Source: Pseudoruegeria sp. SHC-113 (GTDB taxonomy: Bacteria > Pseudomonadota > Alphaproteobacteria > Rhodobacterales > Rhodobacteraceae). Taken from it: a stretch of 64,000 nt of DNA. Position 1 is the first letter of the stretch; each line of letters begins with the position of its first letter. Positions 43,641 to 52,077 of this stretch are shown piece by piece. Location of the stretch: assembly GCF_025376885.1 (NCBI RefSeq), contig NZ_JAHUBR010000001.1, forward strand, positions 1,054,001-1,118,000, given 5' to 3'. The position numbers and the translations under genes were made by a program. The notes beneath the pieces were generated by a model that saw only the letters and a list, made by a program, of their open reading frames with translations, was not told the DNA's origin and did no database searches.

Positions 43641-44183
43641 TCACCTAAGAACTCTGTAAACCGACGTCCTCGCGATCCCAAGTTCTCGGGCAATTTCTGT
43701 CGCTCCCATACCCTCAACATCCCTGAGCCTCTTCACTTCGTCTACGTCGATGGACGGTTTGCGTCCCCTGTAGATCCCCGCAGCTTTCGCTTTGGCGATC
43801 CCTTCCATCTGCCGTTCACGCCGCAAGTTCGTTTCGAACTCAGCGAAGACCCCAAGCATTTGGAAGAAGGCCTTGCCAGCTGCACTACTGGTATCCACAG
43901 GCTGCTCTGTCGCTTTAAGCGCCACACCATTCTCTTGAAGCTCTCTGGCGATCCCGGAGAGATCGTCCATTGAGCGGGCAAGGCGATCAAGCCGCGTCAC
44001 GACCAGCACGTCTCCCGGCCTCAGGAAATCCATCAAGGTCTTCAATTCTTCGCGCCCCTGTCTGCTTGTCCCGCTGATCTTCTCCTCACGGATGATCTCG
44101 CAGCCCGCCGCACTTAACGCTTCGCGCTGTATCGTCAGGTCTTGATCTGCGGTAGAGACACGCGCGTATCCGTATGTAGCCAT
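43641..44183 (-). CDS. Serine recombinase (resolvase/DNA invertase family)
   Basis: 180 aa from ATG 44183. The catalytic domain starts YGYARVSTADQDL with the nucleophile Ser in ARVS. LVVTRLDRLARSMDDL and the FAEFETNLRRERQMEGIAKAKA long helix follow. The C-terminal helix-turn-helix is GMGATEIARELGIARTSVYRVL. This is the small Tn3-resolvase/invertase type. It may resolve dimers of the element or invert a segment. Its 5' region holds a long inverted repeat that covers the ribosome site. Confidence 0.93.
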   Translation of the reverse strand: MATYGYARVSTADQDLTIQREALSAAGCEIIREEKISGTSRQGREELKTLMDFLRPGDVLVVTRLDRLARSMDDLSGIARELQENGVALKATEQPVDTSSAAGKAFFQMLGVFAEFETNLRRERQMEGIAKAKAAGIYRGRKPSIDVDEVKRLRDVEGMGATEIARELGIARTSVYRVLR

Positions 44184-44190
44184 CGTTGTT

Positions 44191-44259
44191 TGTCCTTTTT
44201 GGGTCTTTGACCCTTCCTCTGTATTGTCCTGTATTTCTGAAAGCAACCCTAAAAGGACA
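44191..44259 (-). promoter_or_regulatory. Inverted repeat masking the serine recombinase ribosome site
   Basis: TGTCCTTTTTGGGT (44191-44204) and ACCCTAAAAGGACA (44246-44259) are 14-base arms with one mismatch. In the recombinase mRNA the arm next to the start contains the AAGGA ribosome site, so pairing would block translation. The same DNA could be a recombinase binding (res-like) site. Confidence 0.5.
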
Positions 44260-44602
44260 CGCAATCTGTTCTGTCGCAGTGTTCAGTAAGGGTATACCCC
44301 ATCGCGACACATGTGGTCTGGGGCTTATCGTCCTCCACCTCGTCCGCTCAACGATGACGGCAGGGCTTTCAATGCAAATGGGGGCTAATAACAGGGCCTT
44401 ACTTTGCTTTAGCATTTGAAGGACATGCGTTACGACCGTCCTAATTTTCAAAGCCTTCCCTCCTTTCAGGTGCGTCTACGCCCAGCGCGGCCCGTTCGTC
44501 ACATCCCGCTTGTCAGTGGAACTGTTGCGCTCCCCATCTGGTCGGAATTTACTGTAGTGCTGCGGTCGCTTCAGGCTTCGACTGACGCCCAATTTCACGC
44601 TT
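44260..44602. other. Gap with no supported gene (left part of 44260-44808)
   Basis: Short open frames exist but lack ribosome sites and recognisable proteins. I see no promoter or RNA gene that I can support here. Confidence 0.5.
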
Positions 44603-44700
44603 GCCTCTGAGGGGCGCTGAGCGAGCCTCTGAGGGGGTGTCCTACGGGTGGCCCCCCCTCTCTTGCTCAGAGAACGCCCCTCTTTCGCAAGCCTACGGGG
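44603..44700. repeat. Cluster of short direct and inverted repeats
   Basis: GCCTCTGAGGGG occurs at 44603-44614 and 44625-44636. CCTACGGG occurs at 44641-44648 and 44692-44699. GAGGGGCG (44609-44616) is inverted as CGCCCCTC (44675-44682), with TGAGC/GCTCA between them. It lies about 110 bases from the end of the ParB-like gene, so it could be a centromere-like or origin-like site, or just a terminator. Confidence 0.45.
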
Positions 44701-44808
44701 GAGAACATTCATCTCCGTGTTTATGATGATGCTCTGAAAAATGTGCGGCGTAAAACACGTCGGGTCCCATTGGGTAAGGGCTGGGGATGTAATGGTAAGG
44801 GAGGAAGT

Positions 44809-45603
44809 TCAGTCCACGTCGCCGTCATCGTCCATGAGGCAATAAGGGTCGATCATGTCCCCAAGCTCGTAGTGAATGTATTCATCGTAGAGGTACTGTA
44901 GCCCTTTTCGTCCGAGCCGCTTTGCTACCACGGCGCATGCCGCCTCAACCTGCAGGCCTGCCATGAAGCCGAGGTCGCGACCAATCTTTTCATCCAGCTC
45001 AGCTGTCTTTGCCTCAATCATCAATTCTCGCTCCTCTTCGGTATACTCCCGCCTTTCCCGGTCCTTCAGAGTAGCCATCGCCTGTCGCCAGTGCTTGGGC
45101 AGACCGTCATCGGGGTTAAGCTCCTGAAGTGCTCTTAGAGTGCTTCGCATGTTGGCGACGGTGCGCTCGCTTGCACCAGTTGCCTTTGCGATGGCTTTTC
45201 TGCTGTAGATACTCGGACCAAGACACACGAGCCTCCACGCTGCGTCGGTTCTTTCCTCGGACGTCAATGGCAGTCGAGCCTTGCTGTTCTCAGCCAAAGC
45301 CATCAATTGAGCTTGTTCGATTCCGCATTGATGAACTACGACGGGGACTTTCTTCCGCCATTCCGCTTGCCGGTATGCAGCGAGCCTGTGATGGCCATCC
45401 ACGACGACCATCTGTTCTTTGTCCGGATCCATCCAAATCGTTATTGGATCAAGCACGTTTCCGTTGTCCAGCACCTTAGCAAGTTCGTCCACATGGTGCT
45501 GATCGACTTCAAAATGCCGAAACTGAAATACTCCAGGATTCGTAGTGATGTAGCGAAGGCTCACGTTCTGCCGCGCTGGCCGGGCAGGGTGTTGTTTTGT
45601 CAT
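44809..45603 (-). CDS. ParB/Srx-fold DNA-binding protein
   Basis: 264 aa from ATG 45603. The ParB nuclease-like N-domain has the GxHR-type motif VVVDGHHRLAAYRQA at about residue 70, with upstream VDELAKVLDNGNVLDPITIW. A helix-turn-helix follows (SIYSRKAIAKATGASERTVANMRSTL). The C-terminal part is charged. No ParA partner is encoded in the element, so it may act as a regulator or CTP switch rather than in partitioning. Confidence 0.85.
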   Translation of the reverse strand: MTKQHPARPARQNVSLRYITTNPGVFQFRHFEVDQHHVDELAKVLDNGNVLDPITIWMDPDKEQMVVVDGHHRLAAYRQAEWRKKVPVVVHQCGIEQAQLMALAENSKARLPLTSEERTDAAWRLVCLGPSIYSRKAIAKATGASERTVANMRSTLRALQELNPDDGLPKHWRQAMATLKDRERREYTEEERELMIEAKTAELDEKIGRDLGFMAGLQVEAACAVVAKRLGRKGLQYLYDEYIHYELGDMIDPYCLMDDDGDVD

Positions 45604-45900
45604 GGTTTTTCCGTTTCCAAAGTGCGGTTTGGTGCTTTGAGAGAGCCTGCTGAGCCTGTGCAGAATACACACCCCTGAAGCTGCACACCCCAGCGTCACT
45701 GGGGAGACCGCGTCTGTTACTTCTCAGGCTTGAGCGTAGGGGACAACCCGCCCACCGGGCATTAAGTCAAATACAGGCCCAGCCGACTTGCTTCTCGATG
45801 GGGGAACCTAAAGCGATCCTTCTGTAATGGTGGGCCTTAAGGCGGCAGAGAAATTCTCAATGATGTCCACCAATGCTTGCGCTACCGCGTCGCACATGCT
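45604..45900. other. Gap without a gene inside the element
   Basis: About 300 bases upstream of the ParB-like gene, which should hold its promoter. Only short dyads are seen (CCCCAGCGTCACTGGGG near 45690). No coding frame with a ribosome site is apparent. Confidence 0.45.
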
Positions 45901-45936
45901 GTTGTCCAACAAGGACAACGCTCAAAATGGACAACG
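45901..45936. other. Candidate integrase arm-type sites, right end
   Basis: GTTGTCC-AACAA-GGACAAC (45901-45919) is a perfect 7-bp dyad, and ATGGACAACG (45927-45936) repeats its right arm. These words match those at 40781-40811 at the other end of the element, 50-90 bases inside the attachment core. Confidence 0.55.
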
Positions 45937-45987
45937 TCAGAGCGAAAAGCAAAGTGATAACATGCGGTTAGTTGGAGGGGGGAAGTC

Positions 45988-46000
45988 TCCCTTCGTCTCC
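45988..46000. other. Right attachment core (attR)
   Basis: TCCCTTCGTCTCC, an exact copy of the 3' part of tRNA-Ser at 40724-40736. The IS3 transposase homology stops right at this point. Confidence 0.7.
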
Positions 46001-46330
46001 CCATTGCGCACTCGCACGAAAGTGATGTCGGCGCACCATACTTGGTTCAGGCGCTGGATCTGCATCTTTCTCAGCAGATACGGATACACTGGATGGTGGG
46101 GGTGCGGCTGGCTGGTTTTGGGCCTTTTGTAGATCGCCTCGAGGCCCATCTTCGCCATCAGTCTCCTGACGCGATGACGCCCGACAACAATCCCTTCCCG
46201 GCGCAGATAGCCAGCGATCTGCCGCGACCCGAAGAACGGGTATCTGGTGAACACACGGTCGATCTCGTTCATCATCGCCAGCGTGTCCGCGTCGATGCCG
46301 ACTGCTTGTATTGCAAATCCCCCGTCCTCT
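46001..46330 (-). pseudogene. Truncated IS3-family transposase (OrfB N-terminal part)
   Basis: On the minus strand the frame reads MMNEIDRVFTRYPFFGSRQI, then RVRRLMAKMGLEAIYKRPKTS and NQVWCADITFVRVRNG, classical IS3 OrfB blocks before the DDE core. After VRNG the expected FLYLVAI continuation is lost and the sequence runs into the attR core. The 5' part near 46275-46330 is also incomplete. This is a remnant, not an active element. Confidence 0.85.
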
Positions 46331-46370
46331 GCGATGATCGCCGGTGCCCGGGATTTGCATGGAGGTCAAA

Positions 46371-47291
46371 GTGGCTCAAACCAAAATAGACCTTCGGTTG
46401 CTGAGTTACTTTTTGCGTACGGCCGAAATGGGCAATATCACCAAGGCTGCGGACTCTCTGAATGTTGCACAGCCGACTCTGTCCAAAGCAATCCAGCTTC
46501 TTGAACATCAGCTGAAGGCGCCGTTGTTCCGAAGAACGGCATATGGGGTAGAGACCACGGTCATCGGTGATCAGCTTCTTCGTCACGCCCGTTTGGTCGC
46601 GGCGCAGGTGGCCGATGCCGTGGACGAGGTCGAGATGTTGCGGGATGGAACAGCCGGGCAGGTGCGCATTGGGGCGGGGCCGTCATGGGTACGTCGTATG
46701 TTGCCGGAGGCAATCGCTGCGGCGCTGCGGGATCGGCCGGGATTGGGGATATATGTCTCAAGTGGCTTTGACGAGCGGCTTCTGGCCGGGCTTGATGATG
46801 GCGCGCTGGATTTTGTGGTCGCTGAAAAACCCTTGTCCGGTGAGACATCGGACTATGATTACGAGCCATTGACCGATGATGCGCTGATCGTCACCGGCCG
46901 GCCTTCTCATGCACTTGCCGGGCAGGGTTCTGTTCCACATGCCGAAGCGTTGGCACAGAATTGGGCGCTGCCACCCAAGCACACATTGGCCCGACGCAAG
47001 CTGGACGGGAAGGTCATCAGCCTGGGCGAAACTCCGCCCGAGCCAATCGTCGAAAGTAATTCGCAAACCTTCCTTCTGGGCTTTGCGCAGCAATGCGATG
47101 TGTTGCTCTACACAACACGGTCTGTCCTGGCGATCCCGGAAGGCAGGGGGCTGGTCGAGATTGATGTTCCCGGTCTTGCATCGTCGCGCGCAGCGGGGCT
47201 GATCTTTCGCAAGCCAAAACTATTGTCTCCGGCCGCACTGTTCGTGGCAGAAAAACTCAAGGAAATCTGCGCTTTGGATCCGGTAAACTGA
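46371..47291 (+). CDS. LysR family regulator of the sulfatase island
   Basis: 306 aa from GTG 46371, with GGAGG 5 bases upstream; ATG 46359 is in frame but would place the ribosome site inside the gene. The helix-turn-helix is LLSYFLRTAEMGNITKAADS, then NVAQPTLSKAIQLLEHQLKAPLFRR. The effector domain follows. It precedes the ABC/sulfatase operon on the same strand with a 133-base gap that holds two dyads, so it likely activates that operon. Confidence 0.92.
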   Translation: MAQTKIDLRLLSYFLRTAEMGNITKAADSLNVAQPTLSKAIQLLEHQLKAPLFRRTAYGVETTVIGDQLLRHARLVAAQVADAVDEVEMLRDGTAGQVRIGAGPSWVRRMLPEAIAAALRDRPGLGIYVSSGFDERLLAGLDDGALDFVVAEKPLSGETSDYDYEPLTDDALIVTGRPSHALAGQGSVPHAEALAQNWALPPKHTLARRKLDGKVISLGETPPEPIVESNSQTFLLGFAQQCDVLLYTTRSVLAIPEGRGLVEIDVPGLASSRAAGLIFRKPKLLSPAALFVAEKLKEICALDPVN

Positions 47292-47294
47292 ACG

Positions 47295-47344
47295 CCATAG
47301 CCATTAGCTATGGGGATCGAAGGTTTTATCATTTCACGAATGAT
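47295..47344 (+). promoter_or_regulatory. Dyads upstream of the sulfatase-island operon
   Basis: CCATAGC-N5-GCTATGG (47295-47313) begins 4 bases after the LysR stop. ATCATT-N5-AATGAT (47328-47344) has the interrupted-dyad T-N11-A form of LysR boxes. A TTGACA hexamer follows at 47352-47357 but no good -10 match is seen. Confidence 0.55.
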
Positions 47345-47424
47345 GTGGGGCTTGACATAGTTGCAGAACCTTCTGGCCGGACAATGTGTGTTCGACGCCA
47401 GAATTCAATGGGAGGAGATCCGCA

Positions 47425-48771
47425 ATGAAAAAACACCTTTGGGGTGATCGGTTCTGTTTGGCTGGATTGCTGGCCGGAACCGCAATGGCCGCCGCTCTGG
47501 CCGCACCGGTCATGGCAGAAGAAGCACCAATCACCATCGTCATCAATCAGTCGCCCTGGTTTCCCGGCTTTCAGAACGTTGTCGAGCTGTACGAAGAGAA
47601 AACCGGCAATACGGTTGAACTGGATGTGAACCCTTTTGCTGGGTCGTTGGAGAAACAACGCACGGCCGTTCGCACTGACGAAAGCCCGTTCGATATCTTG
47701 ATCATGAATGCCGGCTTCTTTGTCGAGTTCTACAAGGGTGGTTTCATGGACCCGCTGACCGACATTGACGCCGGTTTCAAACTGTCCGACGCCATTTACG
47801 ACTTCGACGAAAGTGTTTGCTGGGACAATAGCGCCGCGACCGTATCCTGCGACGGTGACGGCAAGCTGATGACCGTTCCGGTAAACCCCAACATTCTGAT
47901 CCTGCACTATCGCGCGGATCTCTATGAAGAAAATGGTCTGAAAGTGCCGGCAACCTGGGACGAGCTTTTCGCCAATGCCAAGGCGCTGAACAACCCGCCA
48001 AAGATGTATGGTATCAGCCAGCGTGGTCAACGCGGGGCGTTTGATGTCACCTTTGATGTCTTTCCCTATCTCTGGTCGCATGGCGGCGGCATTTTCAAAG
48101 ACCAGAAAGCGGGCGATTACACGATCACGATCAACAGCCCTGAAACCCTTGCCGGTATGGAAACCTATCTGAAGTTTGCCAACGAGGTCGGGCATCCCTC
48201 GACTGCAGGTCAGACGCAGACCAACGTGATCCAGAACATGGCAACTGGTAAAGCCGGGCACATCATGTCCGTTTTGGCACCTGGACTTTTTGACGACCCG
48301 AACCAGTCGGCCGTCGTGAACAAAGTGAACTATGCGGCGCCGCCCTCTTCCGCTGATTTCCCCGGTGCCACACCGCTTGGCCACTGGCTGGCAGGCGTAC
48401 CCAAGAACGTGCCGGACGAGCGCAAACAAGCTGCGCTGGCCTTCTTGGAGTGGTTCCAGACTGATGAGGCGCAAGAGGCTTATGCCCGTGCCGGATCCGC
48501 TCCTGTGAGCCGTGCGATCCTGGAAGGACCGATGTCGGAAACGCAGGAATTCCGCTGGATGAAGGCAATGGCCGAGGCCATCCCGAATGCCGGTCTGACC
48601 TTCCTGATCCCCGAGGCCAGCCAGGTCCTTGCCATTACCGAACTGCGCTTGAACGAAGCTATTGGTGGTCAGCTCGAGCTGAAAGACGCGCTGAACACCG
48701 CCGCTGCGGAAATCGCCGAGATCATGACAAGCGCGGGCTATGATGCCCCCGTCCTGCCTGACCTCGAGTGA
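47425..48771 (+). CDS. ABC transporter substrate-binding protein (CUT1 type)
   Basis: 448 aa from ATG 47425 with GGGAGGAG upstream. A Sec signal peptide (LAGLLAGTAMAAALAAPVMA) ends near residue 31. The mature part has the solute-binding family 1 layout: VVELYEEKTGNTVELD, DILIMNAGFFVEFYKGGFMDPL, HYRADLYEENGLKVPATWDEL and KQAALAFLEWFQTDEAQEAY. With the sulfatase and maturase in the operon, a sulfated sugar or sugar acid is the probable ligand. Confidence 0.92.
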   Translation: MKKHLWGDRFCLAGLLAGTAMAAALAAPVMAEEAPITIVINQSPWFPGFQNVVELYEEKTGNTVELDVNPFAGSLEKQRTAVRTDESPFDILIMNAGFFVEFYKGGFMDPLTDIDAGFKLSDAIYDFDESVCWDNSAATVSCDGDGKLMTVPVNPNILILHYRADLYEENGLKVPATWDELFANAKALNNPPKMYGISQRGQRGAFDVTFDVFPYLWSHGGGIFKDQKAGDYTITINSPETLAGMETYLKFANEVGHPSTAGQTQTNVIQNMATGKAGHIMSVLAPGLFDDPNQSAVVNKVNYAAPPSSADFPGATPLGHWLAGVPKNVPDERKQAALAFLEWFQTDEAQEAYARAGSAPVSRAILEGPMSETQEFRWMKAMAEAIPNAGLTFLIPEASQVLAITELRLNEAIGGQLELKDALNTAAAEIAEIMTSAGYDAPVLPDLE

Positions 48772-48782
48772 TCTCCTCCCAA

Positions 48783-48811
48783 GGCCGCCCGGTGTGATGA
48801 GCCGGGCGGCC
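48783..48811 (+). terminator. Hairpin after the binding-protein gene
   Basis: GGCCGCCCGG (48783-48792) pairs perfectly with CCGGGCGGCC (48802-48811) around a 9-base loop, 12 bases after the binding-protein stop and ahead of the permeases. No T-run; a stabiliser or attenuator is likely. Confidence 0.65.
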
Positions 48812-48835
48812 GCTTTGACCGAAGGAATACCCACC

Positions 48836-49711
48836 ATGCGATCGGACACTTTCTGGCGCTATGCCACGCTGGCCCCTGCCGTGATTCTGTTTCTCGTCCT
48901 AACCATCCTGCCGCTATTCAATCTTGGCGCGCTTGGGTTTCACAAGGTCGAGTGGGTCGACAGGCAAGCTGTGTGGGAATGGGAAGGCCTTCGCAACTAT
49001 GCCCATCTGGCCAAGGACACGTTGTTCAAGGCCGGTATTCTGAACACGATAATCTTCTCGGTTGTCGCGGTCGCGTTCCAGATGGTTCTGGGGTTCTGGC
49101 TGGCCTTGCTGACGACCCGCGTCACGCGCTTCCGCATCTTCTATCGCACGGTCTTTATTCTTCCGATCCTGGTGCCCGGCATCATCATCGGCGCGATCTG
49201 GAAGCTGATGTATTCTTACGATTTCGGAGTGATCAACCAGGTGATCCTGTGGCTGGGTGGTAATCCCGTCGACTGGCTGGGCAATCCTGATCTTGCCTTG
49301 ATGAGTGTGATCATCGTTGATGTTTGGCATTGGACGCCGTTTTGTTTTCTGCTGATGCTGGCCAGTCTCGAAAGCCTGCCGCAGGATATTTTCGAGGCCG
49401 CCGAGATCGATGGCGCCGGCCGCTGGCAGGTACTGCGCCATATCGTTTTGCCGCTGATGCTGCCCGCGATTATCGTCACGTTCATTTTCCGAATGATCCT
49501 GGCCTTCAAGGTGTTTGACGAGATCTACCTTTTGACGGGAGGGGGGCCGGGGACGTCCACGGAAGTGATCAGTTATACCATCTACCGCCGTTTCTTTACC
49601 GAGGATCAGATCGGGTACGGATCGGCCATGTCGCTGGCAACCATCGCCGTGATTGCAACCTTGATCATCCTCGCCTCGCGCTTTGCCACCAAGAAAGGAC
49701 CGAACGCATGA
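48836..49711 (+). CDS. ABC transporter permease, MalF/UgpA type
   Basis: 291 aa from ATG 48836. Six membrane segments; the first is LAPAVILFLVLTILPLF. The EAA loop DIFEAAEIDGAGRWQVLRHIVLPLMLPA contacts the ATPase. The typical late block LAFKVFDEIYLLTGGGPG is present. It overlaps the next permease gene by 4 bases. Confidence 0.94.
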   Translation: MRSDTFWRYATLAPAVILFLVLTILPLFNLGALGFHKVEWVDRQAVWEWEGLRNYAHLAKDTLFKAGILNTIIFSVVAVAFQMVLGFWLALLTTRVTRFRIFYRTVFILPILVPGIIIGAIWKLMYSYDFGVINQVILWLGGNPVDWLGNPDLALMSVIIVDVWHWTPFCFLLMLASLESLPQDIFEAAEIDGAGRWQVLRHIVLPLMLPAIIVTFIFRMILAFKVFDEIYLLTGGGPGTSTEVISYTIYRRFFTEDQIGYGSAMSLATIAVIATLIILASRFATKKGPNA

Positions 49712-50538
49712 TCGACCATTCGCGCACCGCACCGCTTGCCCGCCATGCGGTCCTGATCGGCTTTGCCCTGATCGTGCTGTTTCCTTTTTTCTGGATCGTC
49801 GTGGCATCTTTCAAGACCCAGATCGCCCTTCTGATGGGGCAATGGAAATTCACCCCGACGCTGTTTGGCTATGACGCTGTCATCAACTCGAAAACCTCGG
49901 ATTTCGTCAACAACTTCAAAAACTCGGCCATCATCGCGCTGGCGTCTACGGGTATCGTTCTGTCGGTCGCGACATTGGCTGCATTTTCGCTTTACCGGCT
50001 GACCTGGGCTGATTGGGTTTTGCGGGGTCTTCTGGCGTGGTCCGTGATCTTTCACATGGTGCCCCCGATCACGCTTGCGGGGGCTTGGTACACGATGTTC
50101 CGCGCGGTTGGCCTGGACAACACCTATGCGGGCATCATCCTTGCCCATACGACGATCAACCTGCCCATGGCGCTGTGGATGATGGGCGTGTTCATCAAGG
50201 ATGTCCCGAAAGAGCTGGTTGAGGCCGCCCAGATCGACGGTGCAAGGACGCCGCAGGTTTTGTGGTCCGTGGTCGTGCCCATCGTGCGCCCCGGTCTGGC
50301 GGCAACCGGCATTCTTTGCTTCATCTTCTCGTGGAATGAATTCCCGGTGGCCCTGACCCTGACCCAGCGTGACACCGCAACGGTACCGCTTGGGATCGGC
50401 AAATACGCTCAGGAAAATACCATCGCGTTTACCGAAATGGCCGCCGCGTCGACCCTTTCCATCGTGCCTGCCTTCATCCTTCTGATCTTTGCCCAACGCT
50501 TCATTGTGCGCGGGCTGACCTCTGGCGCTGTGAAATAA
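49708..50538 (+). CDS. ABC transporter permease, MalG/UgpE type
   Basis: 276 aa from ATG 49708, overlapping the upstream stop (ATGA). Six membrane segments; EAA loop ELVEAAQIDGARTPQVLWSVVVPIVRPG; C-terminal FAQRFIVRGLTSGAVK as usual for MalG-like permeases. Works with the preceding permease and the ATPase encoded three genes later. Confidence 0.94.
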   Translation: MIDHSRTAPLARHAVLIGFALIVLFPFFWIVVASFKTQIALLMGQWKFTPTLFGYDAVINSKTSDFVNNFKNSAIIALASTGIVLSVATLAAFSLYRLTWADWVLRGLLAWSVIFHMVPPITLAGAWYTMFRAVGLDNTYAGIILAHTTINLPMALWMMGVFIKDVPKELVEAAQIDGARTPQVLWSVVVPIVRPGLAATGILCFIFSWNEFPVALTLTQRDTATVPLGIGKYAQENTIAFTEMAAASTLSIVPAFILLIFAQRFIVRGLTSGAVK

Positions 50539-50550
50539 GGATCGATCCCG

Positions 50551-52077
50551 ATGCGAACCGTATTCCTTCTGTTCGACAGCCTGAACCGGCACATGCTGGA
50601 ACCCTATGGCGGCAAGGCGCTGGCGACTCCGAACTTTGCCCGGCTGGCAGCCCGCAGCGCGACCTTTGACAAGCACTATGTTGGCTCGATGCCTTGCATG
50701 CCGGCGCGGCGTGACATCCTGACGGGGCGGCTGGGGTTCATGCACCGGTCCTGGGGGCCGGTAGAGCCGTTCGACATCTGTTTCACCGAGGTTCTGCAAA
50801 AGGCCAAGGGAACTTACAGCCACCTTGCGACCGACCACTTCCATTATTGGGAAGACGGGGGGGCCACCTATCATAACCGATATGACAGCTATGACTTGAT
50901 CCGGGGTCAGGAGGGGGACCGATGGGTGGCAGAAGTGTCGCCGGATTTTGATACGCTGCGCACCAAGTACCACCCTGCCCAGTTCAGCGAGAAGCCCCGA
51001 AGCTATCCGCGCGCGCATATGCTGAACCGCAAACGCATTGCCGCCGAGGATGAGTTCCCGTCCTACCAGACCGTGCAGGCGGGGCTCGAATTTATCGAAA
51101 CCAATCGGGACACGGATAACTGGTTCCTCCAGATCGAATGTTTCGACCCGCACGAACCATTCCACGCGCCGGATCGTTTCAAGGCTGAATTCGATAGTGG
51201 TTGGGATGGGCCAATCCGTGACTGGCCGCCTTATGGGCATGGCCGTGGCGATACCGTCGAAGACAGAGAGTTGCGAGCAAATTACTTGGCCTCGATCGCC
51301 CATTGTGATGCGCTTTTGGGGCAGGTTCTGGATGCGTTCGATACCCACGATCTTTGGCAGGACACCGCGCTTGTGGTGACAACAGATCATGGGTTTCTGT
51401 TGGGAGAACACGACTTCTGGGCCAAGAACCGGATGAACCTGTACGAGGAACTGGCGCATATCCCGCTCTTCCTGCACGACCCGCGCTTTCCAACACCGGG
51501 GGCTCGTGTCGATGCGCTGACCCAGACACCGGATCTTTGCGCGACCTTTCTTGATCTGCATGACGGCCCACGTCCCGAGTCCGTGCAGGGCCGCTCTTTG
51601 GTTCCGATGCTGCAAGGCGCGCCGGGGCATGATGCGGTGATGTTTGGCTTTTTCGGAGGTGCGGCCAATGTGACCGACGGGCGATACACCTATTTCCGGT
51701 TCCCCGAAGATCTGATGCAGCAGGAGCTGTTCCAGTACACTCTCATGCCGACGCATATTTTCGATTTCTTTGCCGAGGATGAGCTGACCGAGGCGGAACT
51801 TTCGCCGCCAATGCCCTTCAGCCGCAACATGCCGTTGCTCAAGGTGCCGGTGCGCCCTTCAAGCGCGATGTTCAACACCTATGGACCGGGTTGCCTGATG
51901 GAAACCAAAACAGTTCTGTATGACCTGCAAACTGATCCGGGACAAACCAAGCCGCTGCATGATCCCGCTGCCGAAGCGCGTATGATCAGGCTTCTGGGCG
52001 CCCGGATGAGCGCAGTTTCCGCCCCGGCGGAAGCTTTTCGCCGCTTTGATCTTACCGAACCGGAGTGCGTGTCATGA
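50551..52077 (+). CDS. Cytoplasmic Cys-type sulfatase (family S1)
   Basis: 508 aa. The formylglycine site is Cys49-Met-Pro-Ala-Arg53 (SMPCMPARRDILTGR), the C-x-P-x-R signature. Metal and sulfate ligands include Asp9 (FDSLNRHM) and TTDHGFLLGEHDFWAK. There is no signal peptide, so the substrate must be desulfated after import. The maturase gene at 54312 can convert Cys49 to formylglycine. It lies 12 bases after the permease gene and overlaps the epimerase-like gene. The exact sulfate ester cannot be read from sequence. Confidence 0.94.
   Translation: MRTVFLLFDSLNRHMLEPYGGKALATPNFARLAARSATFDKHYVGSMPCMPARRDILTGRLGFMHRSWGPVEPFDICFTEVLQKAKGTYSHLATDHFHYWEDGGATYHNRYDSYDLIRGQEGDRWVAEVSPDFDTLRTKYHPAQFSEKPRSYPRAHMLNRKRIAAEDEFPSYQTVQAGLEFIETNRDTDNWFLQIECFDPHEPFHAPDRFKAEFDSGWDGPIRDWPPYGHGRGDTVEDRELRANYLASIAHCDALLGQVLDAFDTHDLWQDTALVVTTDHGFLLGEHDFWAKNRMNLYEELAHIPLFLHDPRFPTPGARVDALTQTPDLCATFLDLHDGPRPESVQGRSLVPMLQGAPGHDAVMFGFFGGAANVTDGRYTYFRFPEDLMQQELFQYTLMPTHIFDFFAEDELTEAELSPPMPFSRNMPLLKVPVRPSSAMFNTYGPGCLMETKTVLYDLQTDPGQTKPLHDPAAEARMIRLLGARMSAVSAPAEAFRRFDLTEPECVS

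Larger units (their letters stand above)
40724..46000. mobile_element. Small integrative element inserted at the 3' end of tRNA-Ser
   Basis: About 5.3 kb flanked by a 13-bp direct repeat of the tRNA 3' end (TCCCTTCGTCTCC at 40724-40736 and 45988-46000). It carries a tyrosine integrase right after the tRNA, a coiled-coil membrane protein, a serine recombinase and a ParB-like protein. Matching TTGTCC/GGACAA motifs lie just inside both ends. Base composition is lower in GC than the flanks. No structural phage genes, relaxase or plasmid replication gene were seen, so it may be a phage-like satellite or mini-island. Confidence 0.8.

Noticed and set aside
44416-44610. Short plus-strand frame of 64 codons inside the element
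   Set aside because: No ribosome site, no recognisable sequence, and it lies in a repeat-rich noncoding stretch.
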